A stretch of 64,000 nt of DNA from JAFGBI01 sp964454025 (GTDB lineage: Bacteria; Myxococcota_A; Polyangia; Polyangiales; Polyangiaceae), in NCBI GenBank assembly GCA_964454025.1, contig CAYVRP010000016.1, positions 34,964 through 98,963 on the forward strand, read 5' to 3'. The notes under the pieces were generated by a model. It was not told where the DNA came from. It did no database searches and saw only the letters and a list, made by a program, of their open reading frames with translations. Positions 53,061 through 62,289 of the stretch are shown one piece after another. Positions within the stretch are counted from its first letter, which is position 1, and every line of letters starts with the position of its first letter. Position numbers and translations under genes: made by a program.

Positions 53061-56000
53061 GCGCGTTCGTGTGGGACCAGATCCCGCTCTCCGGGCGGAG
53101 CCTGATCGAGGCCAGCGCGGGGACCGGCAAGACCCACGCCATCACGACGCTGGTGCTGCGCCTGCTGCTCGAGCGCGACCGGCGCCTGTCCGAGATCCTG
53201 GTCGTCACCTTCACGCGTGCGGCGGCGGCGGAGCTCCGCCAGCGTATCGGACGCCGCCTGCGGACCGCCGCGAGGGCGTTCGGCAGCGGCGACGCTGGCG
53301 CCGACGTCGAGATCGCGGCCCTGCTCGCGCGCACCGCGGATCGCGCGCGCGCTCGGGCGCGCGCGCTCGGCGCCCTGCGCGAGCTCGACGAGGCGCCGAT
53401 CCTCACCCTGCACGGGTTCTGCGCGCGGGTCCTCGCCGAGCATGCCTTCGAGCTCGGCGCCCCGCTCGCCGCCGAGGCCGTGGCCGATGACGCCGGCCTC
53501 GCCGCCGCGGTCGTCGCTGACTTCTGGGGGCGGGAGCTGGCGGCCGCGAGCGTCGCCGAGGCGCGCGCGCTCGGCCGGCGGGCACCCTTCCCCGTGCTCC
53601 TGTGGCTCGCGCGCCAGGCCGTCGCGCGCCCGGATCTGGAGCTCGTCCCCGCCCTCGCGGAGCCCATCGACACGGCGGGGCCGCTCTCGGCGCTGATGGC
53701 GGCGCGGGCCCGCGCGCGGGAGGTCTGGCGCGAGGAACGGGGCACGGTGGCGCGCTTGCTCACCGGCCACCCCGGCCTCAAGCGCAACCTCTACCGCGCC
53801 GACTGGATCCCGGGCGGGCTCGCCGCGATCGACGCGCTGCGCGGGGCGCCGATCCCGGCCGCGGCCGAGCTGGTGGGCGCGGCGCGTCGGCTCACGCCCG
53901 GGGCCCTGACGGCGGCGACTCGGGCCGGCCAGGAGCCGCCTCGGCACGCCTGCTTCGACCTCCTCGAGGCGTTGGTCTGCGCCCATGACCGCGCCAGCGA
54001 GGCGCTCGAGGCGTGGGTGCTCGCCTTCGAGCAGCGTCTTGTCGCCCATGCCCGTGCCACGCTGCCCGGCGCCCGGCGGCGCGCGGGCGTCGTCACCTTC
54101 GACGATCTGCTCCTCCAGCTCCTGGTCGCCCTGCGGGGTCCCGGCGGGGAGGGGCTCGCGTCCGCCCTCCGCTCGCGCTACCCCGCGGCGCTGGTCGACG
54201 AGTTCCAGGACACGGACCCGGTGCAGTACGAGATCCTGGACCGGATCTACGCGGATCCGGCGGCGACGCTCCTCGTCATCGGAGACCCCAAGCAGGCCAT
54301 CTACTCGTTCCGGGGCGCGGACCTGTTCGCCTACCTGCGCGCCGCGCGCGACGTGGGGCGGGAGGCGTTGACCCTCGACGTCTGCTATCGCGCCGATCCG
54401 CGGCTGGTGGCGGCGGTGAACCGCCTCTTCGCGCGCCGCCCCGCGCCGTTCCTGCTCGAGGACGTCCGCTACCGGCCGGTGGCGCCGCGCCCGGACGCGA
54501 CGGAGCGCCTGGCCACCCCGGGCGGCGATCACGGCGCGATGGAGCTCGTGGTCCTGGGCGCGGCGGAGGCGGGGTCTGCGGCGCGGGCGGCCGGCGGCGC
54601 GGCGAGCGATGTGCCCGCCGCGGCCGCCGCCGAGGTCGTGCGCTGGCTCGGCGCGGGCGCGACCATCGACGGCGCCCCGCTGGGGGCGGGGGACGTCGCC
54701 GTGCTCACGCGCACCAACGAGGAGGCCGAGCGGGTGCAGCGGGAGCTCGCGCGGCGCGGCGTGCCTTCGGTGCTCTACGGGGACCGGAGCGTCCTCGACA
54801 CCGAGGAGGCGTTCGAGGTGTCGCTGGTCCTCGGCGCGCTCGCCGCCCCGGCGCGGGGCGAGCGCGTCCGCGCCGCGCTGGCGACGCGGCTGGTCGGCGT
54901 GGACGGCGGCGAGCTCTGGCGCCTCGCCTCCGACGAGGCGGCCTGGGAGGGGTGGGTCGAGCGCTTCGAGCGGTGGCACGAGCGGTGGCGCTCGCGCGGC
55001 TTCGGCCACGCCTTCCGCGCGCTCCTCGACGAGCTCGACGTCGTCCCGCGCCTGCTGGGTGAGCCGCGTGGCGAGCGGCGCGTCACCGACGTCCTCCACC
55101 TCGGGGAGCTGCTGAACGAGGCGGCGATCACGCGGCACCTGGGACCAGTGGCGCTCGAGCGGTGGTTCGCGCGCGTCCGCCACGACCGGGGCGCGCGTGA
55201 CGAGGTCATCATCGACGCGACACAGCTGCGGCTCGAGAGCGACGCGGAGGCGGTGCGCGTCGTCACCGTGCATCGCAGCAAGGGGCTCGAGTACCCCATC
55301 GTCGTCGTGGCGTCGCTGGCGGCGAGCCGGGGCGACCACGTCGGCGGCGCGCGCCCCGTCCTCTTCCACGACCCGGAGGCGGCGCGCCGGCCTCGCCTCT
55401 GCCTCGGGGGGCCCGGACAGCAGCGGGCCGCCGCGCTCGCCGCGACCGAGGCGCTCGCGGAGGGGCTGCGGCTCGCCTACGTCGCCGTCACGCGGGCTCG
55501 CCACCAGGCGACCGTGCTCGTGCGTCCATCGCCGGACTTCGACGAAACCCCGCTCGGCTCCCTGCTGCGTGGGCCGGCCGCGACCGCCGCGGCGCGACCC
55601 GGGCGCGGCGGTGCGAGCGCGGCGGCGGTCCTCGAGGAACTCCGGGCGTTCGCCGGGGACGACCCGGCGACGCTCCGGGCGCGGCCGGTGGCGCCCGCGT
55701 CCGGGGTCGCGGCGCCGGCGCCGGCGCCGGCGCCGGTGGAGGTGACGCTGCGCCGGGCCACGCGGCGGTTCGCGTTCGCGCGCCGGGTGACGAGCTACAC
55801 GGCGCTGGTCGCGCGGGCGCCGGTCCTCGCCGAGGACGAGGGCACGGATCACGGCGACATCGCCGCGGGGGACGCGGTGGTCGTCGAGGCGATCGCGGCG
55901 CCGTCCGCCGCGCCGACCCTGGTGCCGCTCCACGCGTTCCCGCGCGGGGCCGCCGCGGGCATCGCCTTGCACGCCGTCCTCGAACACGTCGATTTCCCGA

Positions 56001-56707
56001 GCTACGACCCCGCCGCGGCGCGACCGGGCGTGGAGGTGGAGCTGGCTCGGCAGGGTCTCGATCGCGCGGCGTGGGGCGAGCTCGTCGCGGCGGCGCTCGG
56101 TGGCGTCATCGACACGCCCCTGGCAGACGGCGGGCCGCGCCTGCGGGACCTACGGCCCGGCGCCTGGCGCACCGAGGTCGAGTTCACGCTCCCCGTGTGT
56201 GCGCCCGCGTCGGCCGCGCCGCGGGCCCGGGCGCTCGACGCCGCCGCCCTGGCGCGGGTGATCGGGGCGCACGGCGGTCCGGCGATCTCCCCGGGGTACC
56301 CGGAGCGCGTGGCGGCGCTCGGCTTCGCCGCGCTGGTCGGGCACCTCCGCGGCTTCGTCGATCTGGTCTTCGAGCACGACGGGCGGTACTTCCTGGTGGA
56401 CTACAAGTCGAACCACCTCGGTGAGGACTTCGCCGACTACTCGGCGCCGGCGCTGGCGGCCGCCATGGCGGAGCACCACTACTTCTTGCAGGCCTTCCTC
56501 TACGCGGTCGCCCTGCACCGGCACCTCGCCGCCTGCCGGCGGGGCTACGACTACGATCGCGACTTCGGCGGCGTCTACTACCTGTTCCTGCGGGGCATGG
56601 CGCCGGGGCGGCCCGGCGCGGGGGTCTTCGCCGCGCGGCCGCCGCGGGCGCTGGTGGAGGGGCTCTCGCGGGTTCTCGAGGGGGACGCGACGGGGGTGGA
56701 GCCGTGA
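53057..56707 (+). CDS. recB: Exodeoxyribonuclease V beta chain (RecB)
   Basis: 1216 residues, GTG start overlapping the recC stop (GTGA). A 3'-5' SF1 helicase: Walker A ASAGTGKTHA, motif II DEFQDTDPVQY, motif III GDPKQAIYSFRGAD, RSKGLEYPIVVV (motif V), LAYVAVTRARH (motif VI). The C-terminal nuclease has the metal site in DLVFEHDGRYFLVDYKSNH (about 1100-1117, Asp and Lys of the DYK motif). Repair of double-strand breaks with RecC and RecD. A GCCGGC-repeat encodes APAPAPAP near 55715-55738. Confidence 0.96.
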   Translation: MSAFVWDQIPLSGRSLIEASAGTGKTHAITTLVLRLLLERDRRLSEILVVTFTRAAAAELRQRIGRRLRTAARAFGSGDAGADVEIAALLARTADRARARARALGALRELDEAPILTLHGFCARVLAEHAFELGAPLAAEAVADDAGLAAAVVADFWGRELAAASVAEARALGRRAPFPVLLWLARQAVARPDLELVPALAEPIDTAGPLSALMAARARAREVWREERGTVARLLTGHPGLKRNLYRADWIPGGLAAIDALRGAPIPAAAELVGAARRLTPGALTAATRAGQEPPRHACFDLLEALVCAHDRASEALEAWVLAFEQRLVAHARATLPGARRRAGVVTFDDLLLQLLVALRGPGGEGLASALRSRYPAALVDEFQDTDPVQYEILDRIYADPAATLLVIGDPKQAIYSFRGADLFAYLRAARDVGREALTLDVCYRADPRLVAAVNRLFARRPAPFLLEDVRYRPVAPRPDATERLATPGGDHGAMELVVLGAAEAGSAARAAGGAASDVPAAAAAEVVRWLGAGATIDGAPLGAGDVAVLTRTNEEAERVQRELARRGVPSVLYGDRSVLDTEEAFEVSLVLGALAAPARGERVRAALATRLVGVDGGELWRLASDEAAWEGWVERFERWHERWRSRGFGHAFRALLDELDVVPRLLGEPRGERRVTDVLHLGELLNEAAITRHLGPVALERWFARVRHDRGARDEVIIDATQLRLESDAEAVRVVTVHRSKGLEYPIVVVASLAASRGDHVGGARPVLFHDPEAARRPRLCLGGPGQQRAAALAATEALAEGLRLAYVAVTRARHQATVLVRPSPDFDETPLGSLLRGPAATAAARPGRGGASAAAVLEELRAFAGDDPATLRARPVAPASGVAAPAPAPAPVEVTLRRATRRFAFARRVTSYTALVARAPVLAEDEGTDHGDIAAGDAVVVEAIAAPSAAPTLVPLHAFPRGAAAGIALHAVLEHVDFPSYDPAAARPGVEVELARQGLDRAAWGELVAAALGGVIDTPLADGGPRLRDLRPGAWRTEVEFTLPVCAPASAAPRARALDAAALARVIGAHGGPAISPGYPERVAALGFAALVGHLRGFVDLVFEHDGRYFLVDYKSNHLGEDFADYSAPALAAAMAEHHYFLQAFLYAVALHRHLAACRRGYDYDRDFGGVYYLFLRGMAPGRPGAGVFAARPPRALVEGLSRVLEGDATGVEP

Positions 56708-58542
56708 CCGTTCGATCCGGCGCCGGCCACCCCGGCGTGGACCGCCTGGACGAGCTCGTGCGCGAGGGCGCCGTCGCGGCGCTGGACGCGCACCTCGCTC
56801 GCGCCCTGGCGGAGCTGGTCCCGGACACGCCGGAGCCGGTGTTGCTCGCCGCCGCGCTCGTGAGCGCCGCCGCGCGGGAGGGGCACTCCTGCGTCTCGCT
56901 GGCGGCGCTCGCCGCGGCGCGCGCGCGCGCCGCGGGCGACCTCGCCCCCGGCCCCGAGCCGCCCGCGCTGGCGGCGCTCCTCGAGGCGAGCGCGCTGGTG
57001 AGCGACGGCACCCGGGCGCCGCCGCTCGTGCTCGATCGCGGGCGGGTCTACCTTCACCGCCACTGGGCGGACGAGCGGGCGCTCGCCGCCGCGCTCCGGC
57101 AGCGGGCGAGCGCGTCGCCGCCGCCGCTCGCCGCGGCGCCCGCGCGCAACAGCCTCCAGCGCCTCTTCGGCCCGCCGCCGCGCGGCGGGCCCGACGGGCA
57201 GCGCGTCGCCGCCGTGCTCGCGGCCCTCCGCCCGCTCACCGTCATCACCGGCGGGCCCGGCACCGGCAAGACCTCGACCGTGGTCCGCGTGATCGCGCTC
57301 CTGATCGAGCAGTCGTTCGCGCAGGGGCTGCCCCCGCCGCGGGTGGCGCTCCTCGCGCCCACGGGCAAGGCCGCGGCACGGCTGGCCGAGGCCGTGCGCG
57401 TCGCCCGTCGCGTGCTGCCCGTGGCCGAGGCCGTGCGCGCCGCGATCCCGGATAGCGCCGCCACCCTGCACCGAGCGCTCGGGCTGGGCGGCGCGTCGTC
57501 GCGGCCGCGCGCGGCGCCCCTCGCGGCCGACGTGGTCGTGGTCGACGAGGCGTCGATGGTGGACCTGAGCCTCATGCGGCGGCTCGTCGCGGCGGTGCTC
57601 CCGGCGGCGCGCCTGATCCTGCTCGGTGATCGCCACCAGCTCGCCAGCGTCGAGGCGGGGGCGGTGCTGGCCGACCTCTCGGGGCCGCCCTCGCGACCCC
57701 CGTACTCCGAGCGCCTCGCGCGGGCCGCCTTGGCGACCTTCGGCGAGGCGCTCCCCGGGTCCGGCGACGGGCCCGGGGGGCTCGCCGACTCGCTGGTGGA
57801 GCTCACCGCGAGCCACCGCTTCGCGGAGCACGGCGGGATCGGGCGTCTCGCGGCCGCGATCCTCGCTGGTGACGGCGACGCGGCGGTGGCGGCGTGCGAG
57901 GACGCCGCGGTCACGCTGGCGCCGGCGGCCGCGGCCGGGCCGGGCCCGGGCTTCGCGCGCTGCATCGTCGAAGGCTTCACGCCGTACCTCGGCGCCCCGG
58001 ATCCCGCGGAGGCCCTGGCCGCCCTCGGGCGCTTCCGGGTGCTGGCGGCGCACCGCCGCGGCCCGGCGGGGGTCGCCGGGCTGGTGGCCCGGATCGAGGG
58101 CGATCTCGGCGTCACCCGCCGCTCCCGCCCCGGGGGCGACGACTACCACCGGCGGCCGGTCCTGGTGACCGAGAACGACCCGGGGCTCGCCCTGTGGAAC
58201 GGCGACGTCGGCGTCACCTGGGCCCCGCAGCCCGACCAGCCCGCGCGCGTGTGGCTCGCCGGCGCCGACGGCGCGCCGCGGGCGCTCTCGCCGTCGCGGC
58301 TCCCCGCCCACGAGACGGCGTTCGCGATGAGCGTCCACCGCAGCCAGGGCTCGGAGCTCGACGCGGTCGTGGTGGTGCTCCCGGAGCCAGGGTCGCCGCT
58401 CCTCACGCGCGAGCTCGTCTACACCGCCGTGACGCGGGCGCGATCGCGGGTGACCCTGTTCGGTGGCGAGGCGAGCCTGCGCGCGGCGGTGGCGAGGCGG
58501 ATCGCGCGCGCGACGGGGCTCGCGGAGCTGCTGTGGGGGTAG
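56704..58542 (+). CDS. recD: Exodeoxyribonuclease V alpha chain (RecD)
   Basis: 612 residues, GTG start overlapping the recB stop. A 5'-3' SF1B helicase: Walker A GGPGTGKTST, LAPTGKAAARLAEAV (motif Ia), VVDEASMVDL (motif II), LLGDRHQLASVEAGAVL (motif III), VHRSQGSELDAVVVVLP (motif V), YTAVTRARSRVTL (motif VI). Length equals E. coli RecD (608). It ends the operon, so the full RecBCD complex is encoded here. Confidence 0.95.
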   Translation: MTVRSGAGHPGVDRLDELVREGAVAALDAHLARALAELVPDTPEPVLLAAALVSAAAREGHSCVSLAALAAARARAAGDLAPGPEPPALAALLEASALVSDGTRAPPLVLDRGRVYLHRHWADERALAAALRQRASASPPPLAAAPARNSLQRLFGPPPRGGPDGQRVAAVLAALRPLTVITGGPGTGKTSTVVRVIALLIEQSFAQGLPPPRVALLAPTGKAAARLAEAVRVARRVLPVAEAVRAAIPDSAATLHRALGLGGASSRPRAAPLAADVVVVDEASMVDLSLMRRLVAAVLPAARLILLGDRHQLASVEAGAVLADLSGPPSRPPYSERLARAALATFGEALPGSGDGPGGLADSLVELTASHRFAEHGGIGRLAAAILAGDGDAAVAACEDAAVTLAPAAAAGPGPGFARCIVEGFTPYLGAPDPAEALAALGRFRVLAAHRRGPAGVAGLVARIEGDLGVTRRSRPGGDDYHRRPVLVTENDPGLALWNGDVGVTWAPQPDQPARVWLAGADGAPRALSPSRLPAHETAFAMSVHRSQGSELDAVVVVLPEPGSPLLTRELVYTAVTRARSRVTLFGGEASLRAAVARRIARATGLAELLWG

Positions 58543-58562
58543 CGAGCGTCGCGCGGGTGTGC

Positions 58563-58850
58563 TCAGCCAGCCGCGGGATCGCCGAGCCCGAACAGGCGGT
58601 CGAGATCGTACCGCGAGTAGGCGCGGAACCCGATCAGCGTCTCGGAGTGCGTGATGGCGGGCTCCCGGAGCAGCTTGCGGGTCACCACGTCCGCCAGCGC
58701 GTCGGTGTCGCGCACCCGCACCAGCGCCACGAGGTCATAGCGGCCGCTGACCGAGTAGACCTCGGACACGCCCTCGAGCGCGGCGACGCGCTCGGCCAGA
58801 TCCGGGATCTTGTCACGCTGGGCGTTGAGCAGGACGAGTGCCGTTACCAT
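58563..58850 (-). CDS. Stand-alone Lrp/AsnC ligand-binding (RAM) domain
   Basis: 95 residues from the ATG at 58850; upstream frame is Arg/Pro-rich. The beta-alpha-beta-beta-alpha-beta RAM pattern is clear: TALVLLNAQRDKIPDLAERVAALEGVSEVYSVSGRYDLVALVRV and ALADVVTRKLLREPAITHSETLI. No DNA-binding HTH, so it may modulate an Lrp family member by hetero-oligomerisation, or sense an amino acid. Convergent with recD. Confidence 0.9.
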   Translation of the reverse strand: MVTALVLLNAQRDKIPDLAERVAALEGVSEVYSVSGRYDLVALVRVRDTDALADVVTRKLLREPAITHSETLIGFRAYSRYDLDRLFGLGDPAAG

Positions 58851-59320
58851 GTTGCCTCGGGATGTCCGGGAAGCGAGCGTAGCATCAGCCGCCGCGGACG
58901 GGGAACCGACCCGGAGCCGATCCGGGCCGGAGGGCGCCCGTGGAGGGACGGGCGGCAACCTAGAACGATCGGATCGTGCACGACCGGACGCGCTCGCCGG
59001 TCGTGTCCACCTCGCGGACGCCCCCCGGCTTCTGATCTCGAGCGTCCTTCGGGTAGCGGGTCGCTCTCGCGCCCCGATCCCGTCCCCACCCGGCCCTCCA
59101 GGACGCGGCGCCGCCTGCCCCGATCCCGGCCGGCGGCGGGCGATCGCGGGCGACGGGCCGCGGCGAATGCGCTCGCTGGCGATCGCCCGCGCAGCGCACG
59201 AGGCTCGTCACCTCCGAGCGAGTAACCGCGGTGCCAACGGGAAGGCAGGCGCGCGACGCGCGCCTGCGCGCCGGCGGCCTGCCTTGTCGCGCGGACCACC
59301 GGCTACTCCACTGTTCATTC
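58851..59320. other. Divergent intergenic region, no gene assigned
   Basis: 470 bp between the RAM-domain gene (minus) and the ECF sigma gene (plus). Frames on both strands give Arg/Ala/Pro-rich translations. No clear promoter; the ECF ATG at 59321 lacks a visible ribosome site, which leaves a leaderless transcript possible. Confidence 0.5.
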
Positions 59321-59956
59321 ATGTCCTCGCCGCTCCGCTTGCCGCGGGGGCGCACCGGCGCCGCTCCGGGCAGCGACGTCCCCGTCCCCTCCGACGAGGA
59401 GCTGATCGAGGGGATCCGCGGCGCCGATCCGGCCCTCTCGACGGTCTTCTACGACCGCCTGTTCCCGATCGTGGACCGGACGCTCTACCGGATCCTGGGG
59501 CGGCGCGAGCACGACCACGACGATCTCGTGCAGGCGGCGTTCGAGCAGATCATCATCACGCTCGCGCGCGGCTCCTTCGCTGGCGCCTGCAGCCTGCGCA
59601 CCTGGGCGGCGTCCGTCACCACGCGCATCGCGACCAACGCGCTGCGCGCCCGGCGACGCGAGCGGCGGGTCATCGATCGCACGGTGCTCCTGCACGAGGA
59701 CCTCCGAGCCGAGCCCGGGGACCTCGAGCAGGTGGTCGCCGCCCGGTCCGCGATCGAGCGGATCCGCGTGGAGCTCGCGGCGTTGCGGCGAGGGCGCGCG
59801 GAGGCGGTTCTGCTCCACGACGTCCTCGGGCAGGATCTGGGCGAGATCGCCGTTACCACGGGGATTTCCGTCGCCGCCGCGCAGTCGCGCCTGGTGCGGG
59901 GCCGGCGCGACCTGCACCGACGGCTCGCGCAGAGCAGGGCGCGGAGGACGACGTGA
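59321..59956 (+). CDS. ECF-type RNA polymerase sigma factor
   Basis: 211 residues from the ATG at 59321. Region 2: STVFYDRLFPIVDRTLYRILG, DHDDLVQAAFEQIIITLARG, SLRTWAASVTTRIATNALRARRRE. Region 4: LLHDVLGQDLGEIAVTTGISVAAAQSRLVRGRRDLHRRL. A sigma factor without regions 1 and 3, as in the ECF group. Its stop overlaps the GTG of a small membrane-protein gene, the usual place for an anti-sigma factor. Confidence 0.9.
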   Translation: MSSPLRLPRGRTGAAPGSDVPVPSDEELIEGIRGADPALSTVFYDRLFPIVDRTLYRILGRREHDHDDLVQAAFEQIIITLARGSFAGACSLRTWAASVTTRIATNALRARRRERRVIDRTVLLHEDLRAEPGDLEQVVAARSAIERIRVELAALRRGRAEAVLLHDVLGQDLGEIAVTTGISVAAAQSRLVRGRRDLHRRLAQSRARRTT

Positions 59957-60345
59957 GCGGCGACTCCTTTGCTCCGCTCGGCGTTCTCTGGCGTTCGCGA
60001 ACCCCGTCGCCCAGGCCCGAGCGCCAGGTCGCGCTGCGCCACCCCACGGCCGCGCGGATCCGGGCCGCGATGCGGCTCGAGGAGCGCCGTCGCCAGCGCC
60101 GGGGCTGGCTGCTCGGGGCGCTGCTGGCCGGGGTGGTCGCGGCCGGCACCACCGCTGTCGTGCGGGGGCTGGCGCGGTCGGCCTGGCGGGGCGCGGCGGC
60201 CGCGCCGGGCGCGACGCTGCCGAGCGCCGCGCCCGGCGACCGGTTCGCGTCGTGGTCCGCCCCGCGCCCCGTGCGCGGCGCCGACGCGGTGGCCAGGCCC
60301 TCTTCGAGCCGGCGCGAGCCCAGGGCTGCCTGCTCGGGGCGGTGA
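59953..60345 (+). CDS. Small single-pass membrane protein coupled to the ECF sigma gene
   Basis: 130 residues, GTG start overlapping the sigma stop (GTGA). Cytoplasmic N-terminal part of about 50 residues (basic, Arg-rich, ARIRAAMRLEERRRQRRG), one transmembrane segment (WLLGALLAGVVAAGTTAVV), then a Ser/Pro/Arg-rich outer part. Position and topology suggest an anti-sigma factor, but there is no ZAS motif (HxxxCxxC) or other known anti-sigma domain. A new anti-sigma or an unrelated protein are both possible. Confidence 0.7.
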   Translation: MSGDSFAPLGVLWRSRTPSPRPERQVALRHPTAARIRAAMRLEERRRQRRGWLLGALLAGVVAAGTTAVVRGLARSAWRGAAAAPGATLPSAAPGDRFASWSAPRPVRGADAVARPSSSRREPRAACSGR

Positions 60346-61293
60346 CCGGAGACCATCTGCTTGAACTTCGCTTGCAGGGCCAGCCTGTCCGGATCTCGGT
60401 CCGGGGTATTTCGTATTGCGTCCCTCCTCCAGAACAGCGTCAGCAATCGGGCGCGGCGCGCGACTCCCATCGTGTTCCTCTCCAGCGCGCCGCGCCCCTC
60501 CTATTCCTCTGGGTCGGTTGATCTCGGCGGGGGCGGTGTCCTCCGGGCCACAGGCGTTGGTCCAGCGCCCGTGGATCGGGAGGTGACGCCCCGTTGGCGC
60601 GGTCGTGCGGCGCTCGATCGCCGTCCCTCCGGCTCCCGAGCGTGCGGGCCGCGCGGGCGGCTCATGCGGTAGGCGGCGGCGCCCGGCGGTCCTCGTCGCT
60701 ACGGAGCGCGTGCGTGGTGGTCTTCGACACCCACGCCGACTTCGACCGGCAGTGGCTCGAGCTGCAGGGCGCGACGCCGACGGCTTGCCCCGCGGGCGCG
60801 GACTCGCCCCGCGCCGAAGCTCGGCGGTGCCCGCTCCCGGCCGCTCACCGCCCCCGTTCCCTCCCGGTTTCGGCGGCGGTTCCTGGCCGCTTCCGGGGAC
60901 CTCGGCGGGCGGGTCGAGCGCGGCTCTCTTCATCCGGCACGAGGCCCCGCTGGAGCGGCTCACGCGCGTGGTGGTGCAGGTGGTCGCGTGTCGTCCGAGG
61001 TCGTTCTCTGAAGCTCCCTGGTTGCGCGCGGCCAACGGTCGAGCGGGGCGCATGACGTCTCCCCCGTCGGTGCGAGGCATTTCAGGTCAGAGGGGAGGAT
61101 GCGCACCCCTGTCGAGCCTGCGGCGGGCGTGACACGTTGGACCTAGAGTCATGAGGAGTCGGCGGTGGGTGTGGAGCGCGACGCGGGCGCCGTGGAGGTG
61201 CACGAGGGTCGTGAGCGTCCTCGTCGCTTCGTCACGGCCGCCGGTCCCCCCGCTCGGAGCCCGGCTCATCAGCGAGAGGATGGTTGTCACCGC
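60346..61293. other. Long poorly coding stretch, possible gene relic
   Basis: 948 bp with no convincing gene. Base composition dips near 60360-60440 (GTATTTCGTATTGCG). A frame near 60714-60815 reads VVFDTHADFDRQWLELQGAT, protein-like, then turns Arg/Pro-rich; on the minus strand 60390-60470 reads ALQAKFKQMVSGHRPEQ in a frame that runs on into the ECF gene region. These look like gene remnants or chance. I assign nothing. Confidence 0.4.
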
Positions 61294-62289
61294 ATGAACT
61301 CCCAGCTCGTCATCGACGCCATCGTGCGCCAAACGATCGTCCTCATCTCCCAGCTGGCCACCGCGCAGGGCGCCAGCTCGCCGCTGGCGCGAGTGGCCGA
61401 GCAGGCGCTCGCGGGCCTGGTGCGCGAGCTCGAGGAACAGGGGCTGGGCGAGGAGGTGATCGCCGATCTGTTCGGGCTCGGGCTGCGCGCTTATCGCCGC
61501 CGCGTGCAGCGGTTGCGCGAGTCGGTGACCTCCCGCGGCGTCACCCTCACCGGCGCCGTCCACGCCTTCCTCGCCGAGCGCGACGCCGCTACCCGGGCCG
61601 AGCTCCGCGAGCGCTTCGCGCAGGACGACGAGGGCACCCTGCGCGGCGTCCTCGACGATCTGGTCGACAGCGGCCTCGTGCGTCGGGTCGGGCGGGGCCG
61701 GGAGGCGCGCTACCGGGTCGCCACCGCCGAGGAGCTCGAGGAGCTCGGCGCGCTCGGCGCCAGCGGTTCATCGGCGGCCAGTGAGGCGGTGGTCTGGGTC
61801 CACGTGTGTCGCGCCGGACCGCTGCGCCAGGAAGAGCTCGCCGCGCTCCTGCCCCTGTCCCCCGCGGCCCTCGCGCAGGCGTTGAGCGCTCTCGTGGCGG
61901 ATGGGCGCGTCCGGGTAGAGTCGCGCCCGGACGGCGAGGTCTACTCGACCGACCGCTGCTTGATCCCGGTCGGGGACACGGCCGGCTGGGAGGCGGCCAT
62001 CGTCGATCACCACCGCGCGGTGCTCGCCGCGCTCGGGGCGAAGGTGGCGAGCGGCCGGCACGGATCGGCCCCCGACGACGAGGTCGGGGGGACGACGATC
62101 TGCTTCGACCTCTGGCCCGGGCACCCCAGGGAGCAGGAGGTCCGTGCCATCCTTGCTGACACCCGCCGGCGGCTCGCCGCGCTCTGGGAGGCCGTCGAGG
62201 ACGAGAATCGGGACCGCGGCCTTGAGATCACCTACAAGATCACGTTCTACTACGGCCAGTTCCGGACGGACGAGGAGCAGGACCAGTGA
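61294..62289 (+). CDS. Winged-helix regulator-like protein, myxobacterial type
   Basis: 331 residues from the ATG at 61294; the frame upstream (to 61165) lacks a protein-like look. N-terminus MNSQLVIDAIVRQTIVLISQ and LFGLGLRAYRRRVQRLRES match a conserved myxobacterial family. Two winged-helix-like units follow (about 80-140, GAVHAFLAERDAATRAELRERF; about 165-215, CRAGPLRQEELAALL), then a C-terminal region with TTICFDLWPGHPREQEVR and ITYKITFYYGQF. Probably a transcription regulator. Its stop overlaps the GH30-like gene start by 4 bp (GTGA), which suggests co-expression. Confidence 0.75.
   Translation: MNSQLVIDAIVRQTIVLISQLATAQGASSPLARVAEQALAGLVRELEEQGLGEEVIADLFGLGLRAYRRRVQRLRESVTSRGVTLTGAVHAFLAERDAATRAELRERFAQDDEGTLRGVLDDLVDSGLVRRVGRGREARYRVATAEELEELGALGASGSSAASEAVVWVHVCRAGPLRQEELAALLPLSPAALAQALSALVADGRVRVESRPDGEVYSTDRCLIPVGDTAGWEAAIVDHHRAVLAALGAKVASGRHGSAPDDEVGGTTICFDLWPGHPREQEVRAILADTRRRLAALWEAVEDENRDRGLEITYKITFYYGQFRTDEEQDQ

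Noticed and set aside
55711..55740. GCCGGC repeat suspected as a CRISPR or mobile-element repeat
   Set aside because: It is a coding Ala-Pro repeat inside recB, without spacers.
60594..61055. Plus-strand frame with the phrase VVFDTHADFDRQWLELQGAT
   Set aside because: Only the first 30 residues look protein-like, the rest is Arg/Pro-rich; no start or ribosome site, so at most a remnant.
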